NCBI GenBank assembly: GCA_039602395.1
Contig: JBCNJP010000006.1
Span: forward strand, 17,162,952-17,226,951
Length of the DNA: 64,000 nt
DNA from: Deinandra increscens subsp. villosa
Lineage: Eukaryota; Streptophyta; Magnoliopsida; Asterales; Asteraceae
Direction: 5' to 3'
The position numbers and the translations under genes are program-made. The notes under the pieces were generated by a model. The model worked only from the letters and a program-made list of their open reading frames with translations, was not told where the DNA came from and ran no database searches. The first letter of the stretch is position 1. Every line of letters begins with the position of its first letter. Below, one piece after another: positions 31,763-43,432 of the stretch.

Positions 31763-33660
31763 GTACACATCAAATTATCTTTTTACATAAAAATATGAAC
31801 CCGAAGATGTTTGACCCATTATATTACTAAAGATGTGTTAGGAAATCCAACCAATTTTGCTAGATATAAGTGAAAAAACAACAAAATTTGTATTTTTATT
31901 AACTTTCAGCAAGTACCATGTCCAAACTATAAATGACCTGTCTACATTGACCGTTCAGATGTACTATTATGTGTATACTATATGCATTGGTTTGTATGCA
32001 AACATTTAACTGTTCAGATGTACTATTATGTGTATACTTTCTCTATAGATTACTATTGATGGCGAAGGACACATCAATACTTAATGGTGAGAATATTATT
32101 TGGCATCACAGTATCACATAATTATGGTTTTGAATAAAGGCTTTTGATTAATTCTTGATTTGGTTGATGAACTTATGAGACTCTACAAGTGTGCCATGAT
32201 TTCTTATGTTTTGGGTTTTTATTAATGTTACACAATTTCTATGCACTTTTCAAAGTCATTTGTGTTTTTTAGAACTCTTCAAATGTACTACAACAATCCT
32301 TACAAGGATGCAGAGAAACAAAATGCAATTAACATGCAAGTTATTTTACTTTGAAGCATTATTTAATTTTTATTTCTCCATTCCTTGGTAGTTTCCGTTC
32401 ATGTTTAGCTTTTTGCCACTTGATGCAATTTATTTTTGTTTATATTTTTGAGACTTGACTCCATTTGTAGTGGCCTCACCGCTTCTTATCATCTTCAGGC
32501 TTCAGCTCTCTTATCTTGGGTGCCGGATTCGTGCTTGTAGCAGTGTTGGCGGCGTTCGCACCCCTGGTTGTTGGTAATCAGGGACTTTCTGACTTTGGGT
32601 TGGTTTTTTCAGTCGGTTAAAAGCGGGTAATTGCAGCAGGGTGTGGGAATTATGATGGGGAGGTTGATGCCATCTTAACTTGATGGAGGCCGGGGAAAAC
32701 ATGAAGAGACGAAGAGTACAGGAAAATACTTAGCTTTTTCATGAAAGGCCCACTTGCACCCATGCTTAGCTTTTTCATGTTCATAATTAGAAGTTGTAGT
32801 GAATATAGTTTTGAGTAATTTTATAGTTTTCAAAGTTGTTTGAACATTATATTTTCCCATTTTCAAACACGTTTGGCTATATTGTAGTGCTTATGTTGTG
32901 TCTTATGTTTATAGTTTGTTGGACACTTATGAGAATGGAGCAAAACATGTGAATAGATCATCTTCAAAATCTCAAATTCCTCTAGAAAGTGGATTGGTTT
33001 TCTATATATCTATTGTTCATTCAGTTAATTTAGTTAACCATTGGTGTCACTATCTTTACCATCATTGGAAGTGTTTCTATACCTGTTTTCCTATCTATTT
33101 TGATTTGTAAATAGCTTTTCTTTGATGGCTATCCTATGAACTTTATTTAATAGCTATGTGAAAGACTTTTTAAAATGTGGATTTATCATGGTTTTTATGT
33201 TTAATGTTGCATCTTTTTAGTAATTGCAACTGATATGGATATTATGTTTCGTAAATAAAGTATTATCTTTTGATAGATGTAATTTGGTTCTTGCCCAAGG
33301 TAATGCATGTGTACATGACTCCCTAGCATTATCTAAAAGCATAGTACTTAATAATTTTTCCAAATTGGGATGGCTATAAAGCTAACAAATATAATGAAGA
33401 CATAATATTTATTCCTTGGTCTAATTATCTACAAAATCCAATTAGATGAAGAAATATAATTAACTCAAGACTCAAATTTTTATTTTTATTTTTTTATCAT
33501 GGAATGTTTTATAGCTATGGATTTTTTTTCTTTCAGTTTTATAATTTGGATGATAACTAAATATATAGATCATACAAAACAAAGAGAACTTTTTGACTTC
33601 GATCGTAAAAGTTAAAATCATGGACAATGAAAAAAGTAATAGATGCACAATGGAAAATAT
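31763..33660 (+). other. Helitron interior without recognisable gene
   Basis: A/T-rich, intron-like sequence. A direct repeat of GTTCAGATGTACTATTATGT occurs near 31953 and 32012, and CTTAGCTTTTTCATG occurs twice near 32728 and 32764. A GC-richer patch at 32470-32700 has short frames on both strands, with no family recognised. Confidence 0.4.
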
Positions 33661-33877
33661 ATCACGAGAGTATTAATAAACAAACAAAAACAAGTATTGT
33701 GGTGGTTGTTGCCGTCGTCGAATGCGCATGTATCGCATTATAAATTTTCGTCGCACCGCATCGCGCTAAAAGTAACGAACATCACGTTGTAAATTATCGC
33801 ACTGCCATATAATGCCAACAAATGACGAATAACGCGCTATAAACTCTCGCCGCCATAACGCGCGGGCACCATGCTAG

Positions 33878-36637
33878 TATATATATATATATATATACGT
33901 ATGTATATGTATATTATCGTACAAGTCCCGAGCCTTAGAAACCTTTATAAATATGCCCCATAATGTTTTAGTACATTAAATAATAGAAAGATAGAAGTTC
34001 AGGGGCTTAAAATGTAATTATATATAGAGGGACTGATTCTCCCAATCTGCCAAACTGAGCCGCGGTACGCGACGCCTGCACTCATCATGTCGCGATATGT
34101 AATTATAATAGAAAGATAGAAGTTCAGGGGCTTAAAATGTAATTATATATAGAGGGACTGATTCTCCCAATTTGCCAAACTGAGCCGCGGTACGCGACGC
34201 CTGCACTCATCATGTCGCGATACGCGGTTGGTTGCAGGTCTGGGTTTGGCCACGAATCCGATCTTGCAGCCCAAGTTACACCTCGTACGCGTCATTTCTC
34301 TACAATTAGTCACCCCCACACGTGTTAGCACCCATTTGCGACCTTCCCTACTATAAATACAGGCCGGATTACACCATTTTCCTCACCAATTCACTCGAAA
34401 ATTATCCTAAAAACCCTAGAACACAACCAAAACCTCTTCTGCAAAATTGGAGCAATCCGTGAGGAATTAGAAGGCCATCTCCTGCAGTCCCACGTTTTTA
34501 GGTATGATCTACAATAGCCCCATGTTAATTTCAGTTATTATGATATCTAGATTAAAGATTTAAAACTATGCAAAAATTAGGGTTCATAATCTTGTTTTAC
34601 TGAAATTAAATAATCGGGTTGGAATTAGGGTCTGAATTTTTAAGAAAGCCCTAAGTTTATTTCACAATTGGAAAATGTTTGGTTAAGGTTTTGTTAACGG
34701 GTCAAAATTAGGGTTTTCGTAACGTTGTTCTGCCCAAATTTTGTAAACGGTGTTGAATTAAGCATTGATATTTTAAAGTATATTATAAAATGTTTCTAAA
34801 TATGATTATTTAATATAATATAATCTGGAGGGTATGGGGACTTGAATTTTGGTATGGAACTATGTTTATATATATAATAAGTATATATGAAGTTAAAATG
34901 GATAAATGATAAAGTATTTAAGATACCGAGTTAATCGGATATTTAGAAGTTTATGCGGACCGGAAGGGTAAGCGCTTGTACACTGGGGTTTCTGGAAAAG
35001 CGGGTGTGTCACATAAATCCCAACTGGGACCTGGCATACGTCACAGGGCGATCTCGGGGAGAGTGTTTACTTATAGGAATGCGCGTCTTGTATTATCAAT
35101 TAAAAATGGATAATATACCTATAGGGGTATTTTGGTAATTTTGACCTTAAATGAAGTAAACCTTAATAATTAGATATTATTTAGATAATATAAGAGATAA
35201 ATAAACATAGGATATGTTTATAATGTTAAACCTTGCATAATGCCATACGATACGCGAATTAGGTTAACCGAAGGATTCTGTCAGAGGTTCTGTCCGAGTT
35301 TAACGAGTAAAGAGATAAGGTGAGTTCTGCGCGCCCACTTTTAAATGTTTTAAACCCTATAATGTTTTTGGGCTGATATACATACTGTATTATGAAAATA
35401 CATTCAAAAGCTTTTATCTGAAAGTTTGATTACTTTAACTGATGAATTGATGAAATGTTTGAAGTGATACATGTTATGTTATGAAGGTGCTTATGAATGG
35501 TTATACGTGTTAGTATTATATATGAAATGATGATGATAGAATAATGCATATGAATGATTATTAGAGTTATGTGCTATATTTGCTGTGAAACTAGGTATCC
35601 AAATGATAAGGGTTTGTTAATAAACGCACAAGTGAGAATGTATGATTATATGAGAACAGGTGATGCATTTGCTATATTATTATGTGGTGGATACAACACT
35701 GATACATCCTGTATACAAGCATGGTAGTATAGTTACCCGGTATATTGAAAGTGTGGAGGATACACCAATGGTACATCCTGTATATATACACCTAGGTAAA
35801 TTGGGGGATGTTCATTTATTGTAGTGTATGAATACATTATTATGTTTATTAGCACACCTAAGTCATTCGGATATCTAACTAGGGGTGGGTAGTAGTACTG
35901 TGGTGGTTAAGGAGATATTCGATAGAATAGAACGTATTAAGAGTTAAGGTTACGAGAACAGAGGTCGATACTGAGGTTGGGGGCTTCCAGATGAAGTCAC
36001 CTGAGCAGTATTCGAGACCGGGAAAGTACAGAAGAAATAGAACGGTTGTCGGTACTGAGGTTGGGGGCTTCCCGATAAAGCCACCTGAGCAGTATTTGAA
36101 ACTAGAAGGTATAAAGGTATATGGAATTCAGGTCCTAAGAGTTAAAGGTTATCGAGGTAAATGTTTTCTAGAGAAATGTGTTTGTTTTTTATGTTATGTT
36201 ATGTATGACTTGTTATACTTGATAAATGTTTGTAAAAAGGAATTTTGGAGGTCCAAAGGTTTTAACCTCACGAACGAGGTAATGTGTTTTTAAAATGTAG
36301 AACTCACCAGCATAAGCTGACCTTTTCCCAAAACCATATGTATGTCAGGTATAGATGAGACGTCTGGGAGCAAGGGCGGAGCCCTCGTGATAAGAGAATG
36401 ATCAGGCAAGCTATTAGAGGACCGTTAGAGGTGCTGGCTAGTTATAGATATATAAAGACAGATATAGTTAGTCGCTATATAGATAGATTGTAAATTATCT
36501 CAATTACTTTACGTACTTGGCTTTATAATAAATAAAAGATTTAAATTTTCCGTTGCTTATCTTTGTTGTGCCACGTGTTCATGAGTAAATCCGATGAGTG
36601 ACCCCTCCTGGTGTCAAGTCTGGGAGTGGGCGTCACA
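33878..36637 (+). mobile_element. Family C LTR, 5' end removed by the Helitron
   Basis: This is collinear with the reverse complement of 15075-17150. It has a TATA box (TATAAATA near 34352) preceded by a cluster of CGCG-containing motifs (GCGGTACGCGACG, TGTCGCGATACGCGG), the splice-like donor AAG|GTGAGT (35319/35320) and acceptor TATGTCAG (36348). It ends GGAGTGGGCGTCACA at 36637. It appears inserted into another family C LTR whose 3' part follows. A 63-codon open frame at 34953-35138 lies in conserved LTR sequence and is not supported as a gene. Confidence 0.75.
33981..34222 (+). repeat. Tandem duplication in the family C U3, period 125 bp
   Basis: 33981-34097 and 34106-34222 are near identical, from TAATAGAAAGATAG to GTCGCGATA, with a short TGTAATTA join. 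The duplicated unit carries the CGCG motif cluster upstream of the TATA box. The minus copy near 17000 does not show the duplication. Confidence 0.9.
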
Positions 36638-37794
36638 ACACCCGTAATACAATAGGAAATGTTATAGAATCAATACATTGTAGGTTTCACTGAAGTTTAA
36701 CAAGACCCATAACATTATATTTGTAAAACGCTTATTTTCATATACGGGTGATAGACTGGTGTTGAAAAGGTTATGAGTCCAAATACAAAGGTACTTTAAA
36801 TGGACTTTTGAAAAGGTTGAAAAGGTTTAAAAGGTTGAAAAGGTTTTAATCTAAGCAGATATTGTCCAGAGAAAAGAAATGGTGGTTGTAGAACTAGAAG
36901 CGGGGAATGACAGTTCTCTGGGTTAGCGACGGTTGCTCTATTGAAAAGGTATTCGGGTGGTGATGGTTGCCCGAGAAACTAACATGGTTCCAATAGACAA
37001 TGCTTAGTAAGTAAATAAATGACTGCTTGTAATATTTCATATAACTCTTTTATGTTTTATACCTAATGATTATTTGCACAAGAGAGGGTCTAGGAGGCCC
37101 AAAGTACTTTGAGTACTAATTGGTTTTAACTATGATTTAAAGGGTTATGTTTTGGTATAATACTGTTATGTTTATACCCGTTAAATGGTTGAATGGTTAA
37201 ATGGGTAAATGGTTAAATGGTTATGGATAAATGGATAAGTGTTTTGTTATAACTCTGTTATGTCTTATACCTGATAAATGTTTAAAGGTTATATTTTGGT
37301 ATAATGTTGTTATGTCTTATACCTGATAATTGTTTAAAAGATAATGGTTTTAAAGGTACAGTATAATTTTGTTATTTTTTATACTTCATAAATGTTTGAT
37401 AAAAAGGGGGCCGTTAGGCCCAAGTGTTGGAATAAACTTTCGAGGCAAAGGTAACACTTTTTGTAAAACGTAGAACTCACCAGCGTAAGCTGACCTTTCC
37501 AAAAACATATGTATGTCAAGTGATAACGATTTTAAGGTAGCAAGGAAAGGGCTTTGGTAAGGAAAGATTAGATGGGCAAGCTATTAGGAAAGGACTAGGT
37601 AGTTGACTGGCAATAGACATAGATAAGATCTAGTTGTTAGATTATGTTGTATCTTCCTTACTGTTGTACTTGGCATATATATAAATGAAAAGTTTTTAAT
37701 TTCCGCTTCTTAGTTATCTCTGTTGTACCATGTGTTCATGAGTAAATCCGATTAGTGACCCCTCCTGGTGCCAAGTCTGGGAGTGGGCGTCACA
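36638..37794 (+). mobile_element. 3' part of a second family C LTR
   Basis: Its last 330 bp (37466-37794) match 36300-36637, including AACTCACCAGC-TAAGCTGACC and the end GAGTGGGCGTCACA. The upstream part is diverged. It contains short internal repeats (GAAAAGGTT near 36805-36850, AATGGTTAAATGG near 37190-37230). The most likely reading is an older LTR into which the one ending at 36637 was inserted. Confidence 0.6.
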
Positions 37795-37985
37795 TATATA
37801 TAGGGCAAGTTATGTACAAAGGAAATTTTCCGTGCGAAGTGTGCGAAGGAACCACAACCACTAATTAGGAACAATAAAAACAATCTAACGGATATGATTA
37901 ATACATGCCGAAAAAATTATGTGCGCTTCTTTTAACTTATAAATGGGTATCATTTTCTTTTTACAAAATAATTAAATTTGCATGT

Positions 37986-38430
37986 GAGCATAAAATAACG
38001 CAACAAGGTCAAGAAAATAACGCACACATCTCAAAAATCACGCAGAGATGTAAAATCACACAACTGCTTAAAATCCTTACAAATTAAGTGTTGTCTTCAA
38101 CACAACGCTTAATATTTACGCACATTTGTTTAAAAAACACGCAAATACATGATTTTCTCTTAATACAAATATTAGTTCCGTTATTTAGACGATTCTGGTA
38201 AAAAATAACGCAAAGTCATTCAAAAATCACGCAACTGCTAAATGTTTCTTATAAAAATTAATTCAGTTATTTCAAGAAAAATCACGCATTTGATCTAAAA
38301 AAATCACGCAACGAACTAAACATTTTCTACTTAAAATCACGCTTTAAAAGCTACTTGTTTCAGCTTAACTAACGCTTTTTAAAATCACGCGTATTGTTCT
38401 AAAAGTCACGCATATTGTTCTAAAATTCAC
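37986..38430 (+). repeat. Dispersed TCACGCA/AACGCA motifs
   Basis: About fifteen copies of AAAATCACGCA, AAATAACGCA and variants are spaced 20-60 bp apart in A/T-rich sequence (38034, 38215, 38280, 38305, 38335, 38385, 38405 and others). They lie 3' of the 113-codon ORF, which is on the minus strand. No secondary structure is obvious. Confidence 0.6.
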
Positions 38431-38642
38431 GCAAATACTAAGAAAACCAAAAAAATGATTAACATCAACAAAACAAATCAAACAAAAGGAAACGATTCAT
38501 AATATTCAAATTATAAATTTTATACACATATATCGCGTGAGATCTTTGTAACCTATCGGGTGAGGGTGATATCATCAAAAGTTTCACAAAAAAACACCAA
38601 AATTTTATAAACAAAAACATCAGAAACCCAAAAAATGGGTGC

Positions 38643-38984
38643 TTAGAACTTCTTGAACCCTTCCACAGTTGCCTCCTTCTCCTTCGTCTTCTTCATAGTG
38701 TTGTCCACAATACCACTAAGGACGGTATGGATCTCCTCCTTCAGCTCCAACTGCTGAGAGATGCAGTATGTAGCAGCTTCTTTCACGCGGATGGGGGGTG
38801 GGGGGTGATCAAGGAGCTCTTTCAGCATCCCAATATGGGTTTGGATGTTATTTATGGTGATCCCGATCATCATGTCGAACGAATTCCGCATGACCCGATC
38901 GTCCTTGGCTTCGTTTGCATGCATCTTCTCAACAAGCTTGATGACTGCATACGAAGCAGAGGGGTTAGAGGAAGAATATGCCAT
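38643..38984 (-). CDS. Hypothetical protein, 113 residues
   Basis: I chose the start MAYSSSNPSAS (ATG at 38982-38984, context ACAAAAATGG). It lies about 90 bp after a TATA box at 39070-39078, and an in-frame upstream ATG at 39071 would overlap that box. The protein is mostly helical and charged: IKLVEKMHANEAKDDRVMRN, then MMIGITINNIQTHIGMLKEL, a proline break (HPPPP), then QQLELKEEIHTVLSGIVDN and a Lys/Glu-rich end. Heptad-like spacing of I/L/M suggests coiled coil. There is no signal peptide and no known domain. Codon use and the surrounding UTR-like sequence look gene-like, but it sits in a probable mobile element, so it may be a captured or element-borne gene. Confidence 0.5.
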   Translation of the reverse strand: MAYSSSNPSASYAVIKLVEKMHANEAKDDRVMRNSFDMMIGITINNIQTHIGMLKELLDHPPPPIRVKEAATYCISQQLELKEEIHTVLSGIVDNTMKKTKEKEATVEGFKKF

Positions 38985-39069
38985 TTTTGTGAAGCTTGAC
39001 GACTGAAAATTAAAGTGTGAATTTATGATGGTTGGGTTTTGCGTGTCAAAATGCATGGTGGCATCCCCC

Positions 39070-39078
39070 ATATATATA
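39070..39078 (-). promoter_or_regulatory. TATA box of the 113-codon ORF
   Basis: TATATATGG-type sequence on the minus strand. Transcription about 30 bp downstream would give a short leader before the ATG at 38984. Confidence 0.4.
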
Positions 39079-39429
39079 CTAGAAACTGGAGGGAAAATGA
39101 AACGTCAAAAAAAAAAAAACAAACAAACAAAAAATACACCTAAAACCAAAAAATATACACGCAATACACACAAGAATAACCCTGAATCCGTATTTGCTTC
39201 AAAAATGATTTCAACAGATTTCGCAATTAAACACTTATTTCGCTTCACCTTTTCCCTGCCAATTTTCCCATTAAATCTCTAATCAATAAGCGATAGGTGA
39301 GACATTTACTACTTTGGGGACACTCATCATCCCTATATAACTAGACTTTCGATTACCTTTTGTAAATCACGTTACGTCTGGTTTCTTCCAAGCAGACTTT
39401 GTAAGTAACTGGGAAGGATATTACTACTG

Positions 39430-39719
39430 CATGATTCGATCAATCGAATAACAATGAGGTAAACAAAGTTTTGCTTTATTAATTCACTTAGAGATTACAA
39501 GAATTCTAGAGAGAGAGACCACACTCAGTTTCACATAATTAACAGAGATAAGAATGACAGAACTAACTGAGCTCTCTCTAACACCAACTATTTATACTTA
39601 CCATTAAGTACAGTGTACCAATCAACGTACCATTGGTGTACACCCTAAGACTCACTCAAGCAGCTCTGATCTAGATACAATACACGAGACACAAGGTAGC
39701 ATAAGAATATGCTCTAACA
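39430..39719 (-). mobile_element. Complete LTR at the left end of the tandem array
   Basis: On the minus strand it starts TGTTAGAGCATATTC at 39719, directly after a purine tract (TTAAGGGGGAGT, 39720-39731), and has TATAAATAG near 39590. After AACTGAGTGTG it continues into U5-like sequence (TCTAGAATTCTTG) that the array units lack. The 3' edge near 39430 (ATGCA) is approximate. No PBS follows, so this would be the 3' LTR of a minus-strand copia-like element. Confidence 0.55.
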
Positions 39720-42700
39720 AACTCCCCCTTAACAAGTAGTGTATCTATCTATCTATCTATCTGTCTATCTATCCAACTAAATTTCAGTCTCCAACCTTAA
39801 ACATTGCTGCATCTGATCTTCAACTTGAAATCTTGTCGGAAATAGAGCTTGCATGGCTGGATCATTCTTGAACACTATTTGAGCTCCAAGATTCACTTGT
39901 GAAAGATATTTATACCCCCCATTTCACCATGCTTGAGTCTTGTCACATAGAATAACCTGCAATTTCAGAAGACAGAAACGCGGCTCTCCTTTTCTTATGA
40001 AAATTAATTTAATCTTGGCGCAAAACTTCTATTCGAGAATCCAAGATATAGTTTTGAAATCATAATTTTGTATCTTGTATCGATCGGTCGAAAACAAATT
40101 AGAAACAAAATCTTTTTGAGTTTTTGAAACTTTAAATCAAAAGACACTGAAAATCTTTTTGATTTTTCTAAATTTATGCTAAAACACACCTAAAATCTCT
40201 TTGCAATTTTCCAGATATTAAACATAAATGCAATACTGAATCAGACACTATTTTTGTCTTTTACGAGAAAGATCACAACTTGGGATCATATTGGACACTC
40301 AGTTTTACACAGTTAACAGAGATAAGAATGACAGAACTAACTGAGCTCTCTTTAACACAAACTATTTATACTTACCATTAAGTACAACGTACCAATCAAC
40401 GTACCATTGGTAGGTTGACTCCAAACCAACTGGTACGAACCTTGGTACGTACACCCTAAGACTCACTCAAACAGCTCTGATCTAGATACAATACACGAGA
40501 CACAAGGTAGCATAGAAATATGTTCTAACAAACTCCCCCTTAACGTGTAATATATCTATCTCTCTTTCTATCCAACTAAACTTCAGTCTCCAATCTTCAG
40601 CATTGCTAAATCTGATCTTCAACTTGAAATCTTGTCAGAAATAGAGCTTGCATGGCTGGATCATTCTTGAACACTCTTTGAGCTCCAAGATTCACTTGTG
40701 AAAGATACTTCGTACTCCCCCTTTCACCATGCTTGTGTCTTGTCACATAGAATAACCTGCAATTTCAGAAGACAGAAACGCGGCTTTCCTTTTCTTATGA
40801 AAATTAATTTAATCTTGGCGCAAAACTTCTATTCGAGAATCCAAGATATAGTTTTGAAATCATAATTTTGTATCTTGTATCGATCGGTCGAAAACAAATT
40901 AGAAACAAAATCTTTTTGAGTTTTTGAAACTTTAAATCAAAAGACACTGAAAATCTTTTTGATTTTTCTAAATTTATGCTAAAACACACCTAAAATCTTT
41001 TTGCAATTTTCCAGATATTAAACATAAATGCAATACTGAATCAGACACTATTTTTGTCTTTTGCGAGAAAGATCACAACTTGGGATCATATTGGACACTC
41101 AGTTTCACACAGTTAACAGAGATAAGAATGACAGAACTAACTGAGCTCTCTTTAACACAAACTATTTATACTTACCATTAAGTACAACGTACCAATCAAC
41201 GTACCATTGGTAGGTTGACTCCAAACCAACTGGTACGGACCTTGGTACGTACACCCTAAGACTCACTCAAACAGCTCTGATCTAGATACAATACACGAGA
41301 CACAAGGTAGCATAGAAATATGCTCTAACAAACTCCCCCTTAACGTGTAATGTATCTATCTATCTATCTATCCAACTAAACTTCAGTCTCCAATCTTCAG
41401 CATTGCTGCATCTGATCTTCAACTTGAAATCTTGTCAGAAATAGAGCTTGCATGGCTGGATCATTCTTGAACACTCTTTGAGCTCCAAGATTCACTTGTG
41501 AAAGATACTTCATACTCCCCCTTTCACCATGCTTGTGTCTTGTCACATAGAATAACCTGCAATTTCAGAAGACAGAAACACGGCTTTCCTTTTCTTTTGA
41601 AAATTAATTTAATCTTGGCGCAAAACTTCTATTCGAGAATCCAAGATATAGTTTTGAAATCATAATTTTGTATCTTGTATCGATCGGTCGAAAACAAATT
41701 AGAAACAAAATCTTTTTGAGTTTTTGAAACTTTAAATCAAAAGACACTGAAAATCTTTTTGATTTTTCTAAATTTATGCTAAAACGCACCTAAAATCTTT
41801 TTGCAATTTTCCAGATATGAAATCATAAATGCAATATTGAATCAGACACTATTTTTGTCTTTTGCGAGAAAGATCACAACTTGGGATCATATTGGACACT
41901 CAGTTTCACACAGTTAACAGAGATAAGAATGACAGAACTAATTGAGCTCTCTCTAACAAGAACTATTTATACTTACCATTAAGTACATCGTACCAATCAA
42001 CGTACCATTGGTACGTTGACTCCATACCAACCGGTACGGACCTTGGTACGTACACCCTAAGACTCACTCAAACAGCTCTGATCTAGATACAATACACGAG
42101 ACACAATGTAGCACAGGAATATGCTCTAACAAACTCCCCCTTAACGTGTAATGTATGTATCTATCTATCTATCCAACTAAACTTCAGTCTCCAATATTCA
42201 GCATTGCTGCATCTGATCTTCAACTTGAAATCTTGTTAGAAATAGAGCTTGCATGGCTAGATCATTCTTGAACACTCTTTGAGCTCCAAGATTCACTTGT
42301 GAAAGATACTTCATACTCCCCCTTTCACGTGTCTTGTCACATAGAATAAACTGCAATTTCATTAGACAGAAACGCGACTTTCCTTTTCTTTTAAAAATGA
42401 ATTTAATCTTGGCGCAAAACTTCTATTCGAGAATCCAAGATATAGTTTTGAAATCATAATTTTGTATTTTGTATCGATCGGTCGAAAACAAATTAGAAAC
42501 AAAATCTTTTTGAGTTTTTGAATCTATAAATCAAAAGACACTGAAAATTGTTTTGATTTTTCTAAATTTATGCTAAAACTCACCTAAAATCTTTTTGCAA
42601 TTTTCCAGATATGAAACATAAATGCAATACTGAATCAAACACTATTTATGTCTTTTGCGAGAAAGATCACAACATGGGATCATATTGGACACTCAGTTTC

Positions 42701-43432
42701 ACACAGTTAACAGAGATAAGAATAACAGAACTAACTGAGCTCTCTCTAACACGAACTATTTATACTTCCCATCAAGTACATCGTACCAATCAACATACCA
42801 TTGGTACGTTGACTCCATACCAACTGGTACTGACCTTGGTACGTACACCCTAAGACTCACTCAAACAGCTCTGATCTAAATAAAATACACGAGACACAAG
42901 GTAGCATAGAAATTTGCTCTAACAAACTCCCCCTTAACGTGTAGTGTATCTATCTATCTATCTATCTATCCAACTAAACTTCAGTCTCCAATCTTCAGCA
43001 TTGCTGCATCTGATCTTCAACTTGAAATCTTGTCAGAAATAGAGCTTGCATGACTGGATCATTCTTGAACACTCTTTGAGCTCCAAGAGTCACTTGTGAA
43101 AGATACTTCATACTCCCCCTTTCACCATGCTCAACTAGTCACATAGAATAACCTGCAATTTCAGAAGACAGAAACGCGGCTTTCCTTTTCTTTTGAAAAT
43201 TATTTAATCTTGGCGCAAAAATTCTATTCAAGAATCCAAGATATAGTTTTGAAATCATAATTTTGTATCTTGTATCGATCGATCGAAAACAAATTAGAAA
43301 CAAAATCTTTTTGAGTTTTTGAAACTTTAAATCAAAAGACACTGAAAATCTTTTTAATTTTTCTAAATTTATGCTAAAACGCACCTAAAATATTTTTGCA
43401 ATTTTCCAGATATGAATCATAAATGCAATATT
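39720..43432 (-). repeat. 800-bp tandem array, first block (about 5 units)
   Basis: Anchored on CAAAACTTCT, units lie at 40021, 40821, 41621, 42415 and 43216. Each unit has, in minus order, the purine tract TAAGGGGGAG, TGTTAGAGCATATT, a GGTACG-rich segment, TATAAATAG, AACTGAGTGTCCAATATG, a conserved A/T-rich part and a (TATC)n tract of variable length. The recurring 61-codon minus frame is a by-product of the repeat. The block is interrupted by a solo LTR. Confidence 0.95.

Larger units (their letters stand above)
31095..33877 (+). mobile_element. Helitron, 3' part
   Basis: The 3' end shows the plant Helitron signature: a GC-rich, hairpin-capable stretch with repeated CGCGC/GCGCG (from about 33722, ending AACGCGCGGGCACC), then CTAG at 33874-33877 followed by T. 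The 5' TC end is not seen and may be in the gap. No Rep/helicase is visible, so this part is nonautonomous. The interior looks like intron-exon sequence from captured genes. It sits against a (TA)n tract in a family C LTR, consistent with insertion between A and T. Confidence 0.6.
37803..39333. mobile_element. TA-bounded nonautonomous element carrying a small gene
   Basis: Both ends read TATATAGGG inward (GGGCAAGTTATG on the left, GGGATGATGAG on the right), like the (TA)n-bounded elements at 18136-20924, but further inverted similarity is weak. Inside are a dispersed TCACGCA repeat region and a 113-codon ORF with promoter. The boundary call rests on nine bases per end and could be wrong. Confidence 0.35.

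Noticed and set aside
39210..39215. tRNA or rRNA genes anywhere in the window
   Set aside because: I looked for tRNA A/B-box patterns and conserved rRNA blocks and saw none. The TGGTATCAGAGC hits are primer-binding sites next to LTR ends, not tRNA genes.
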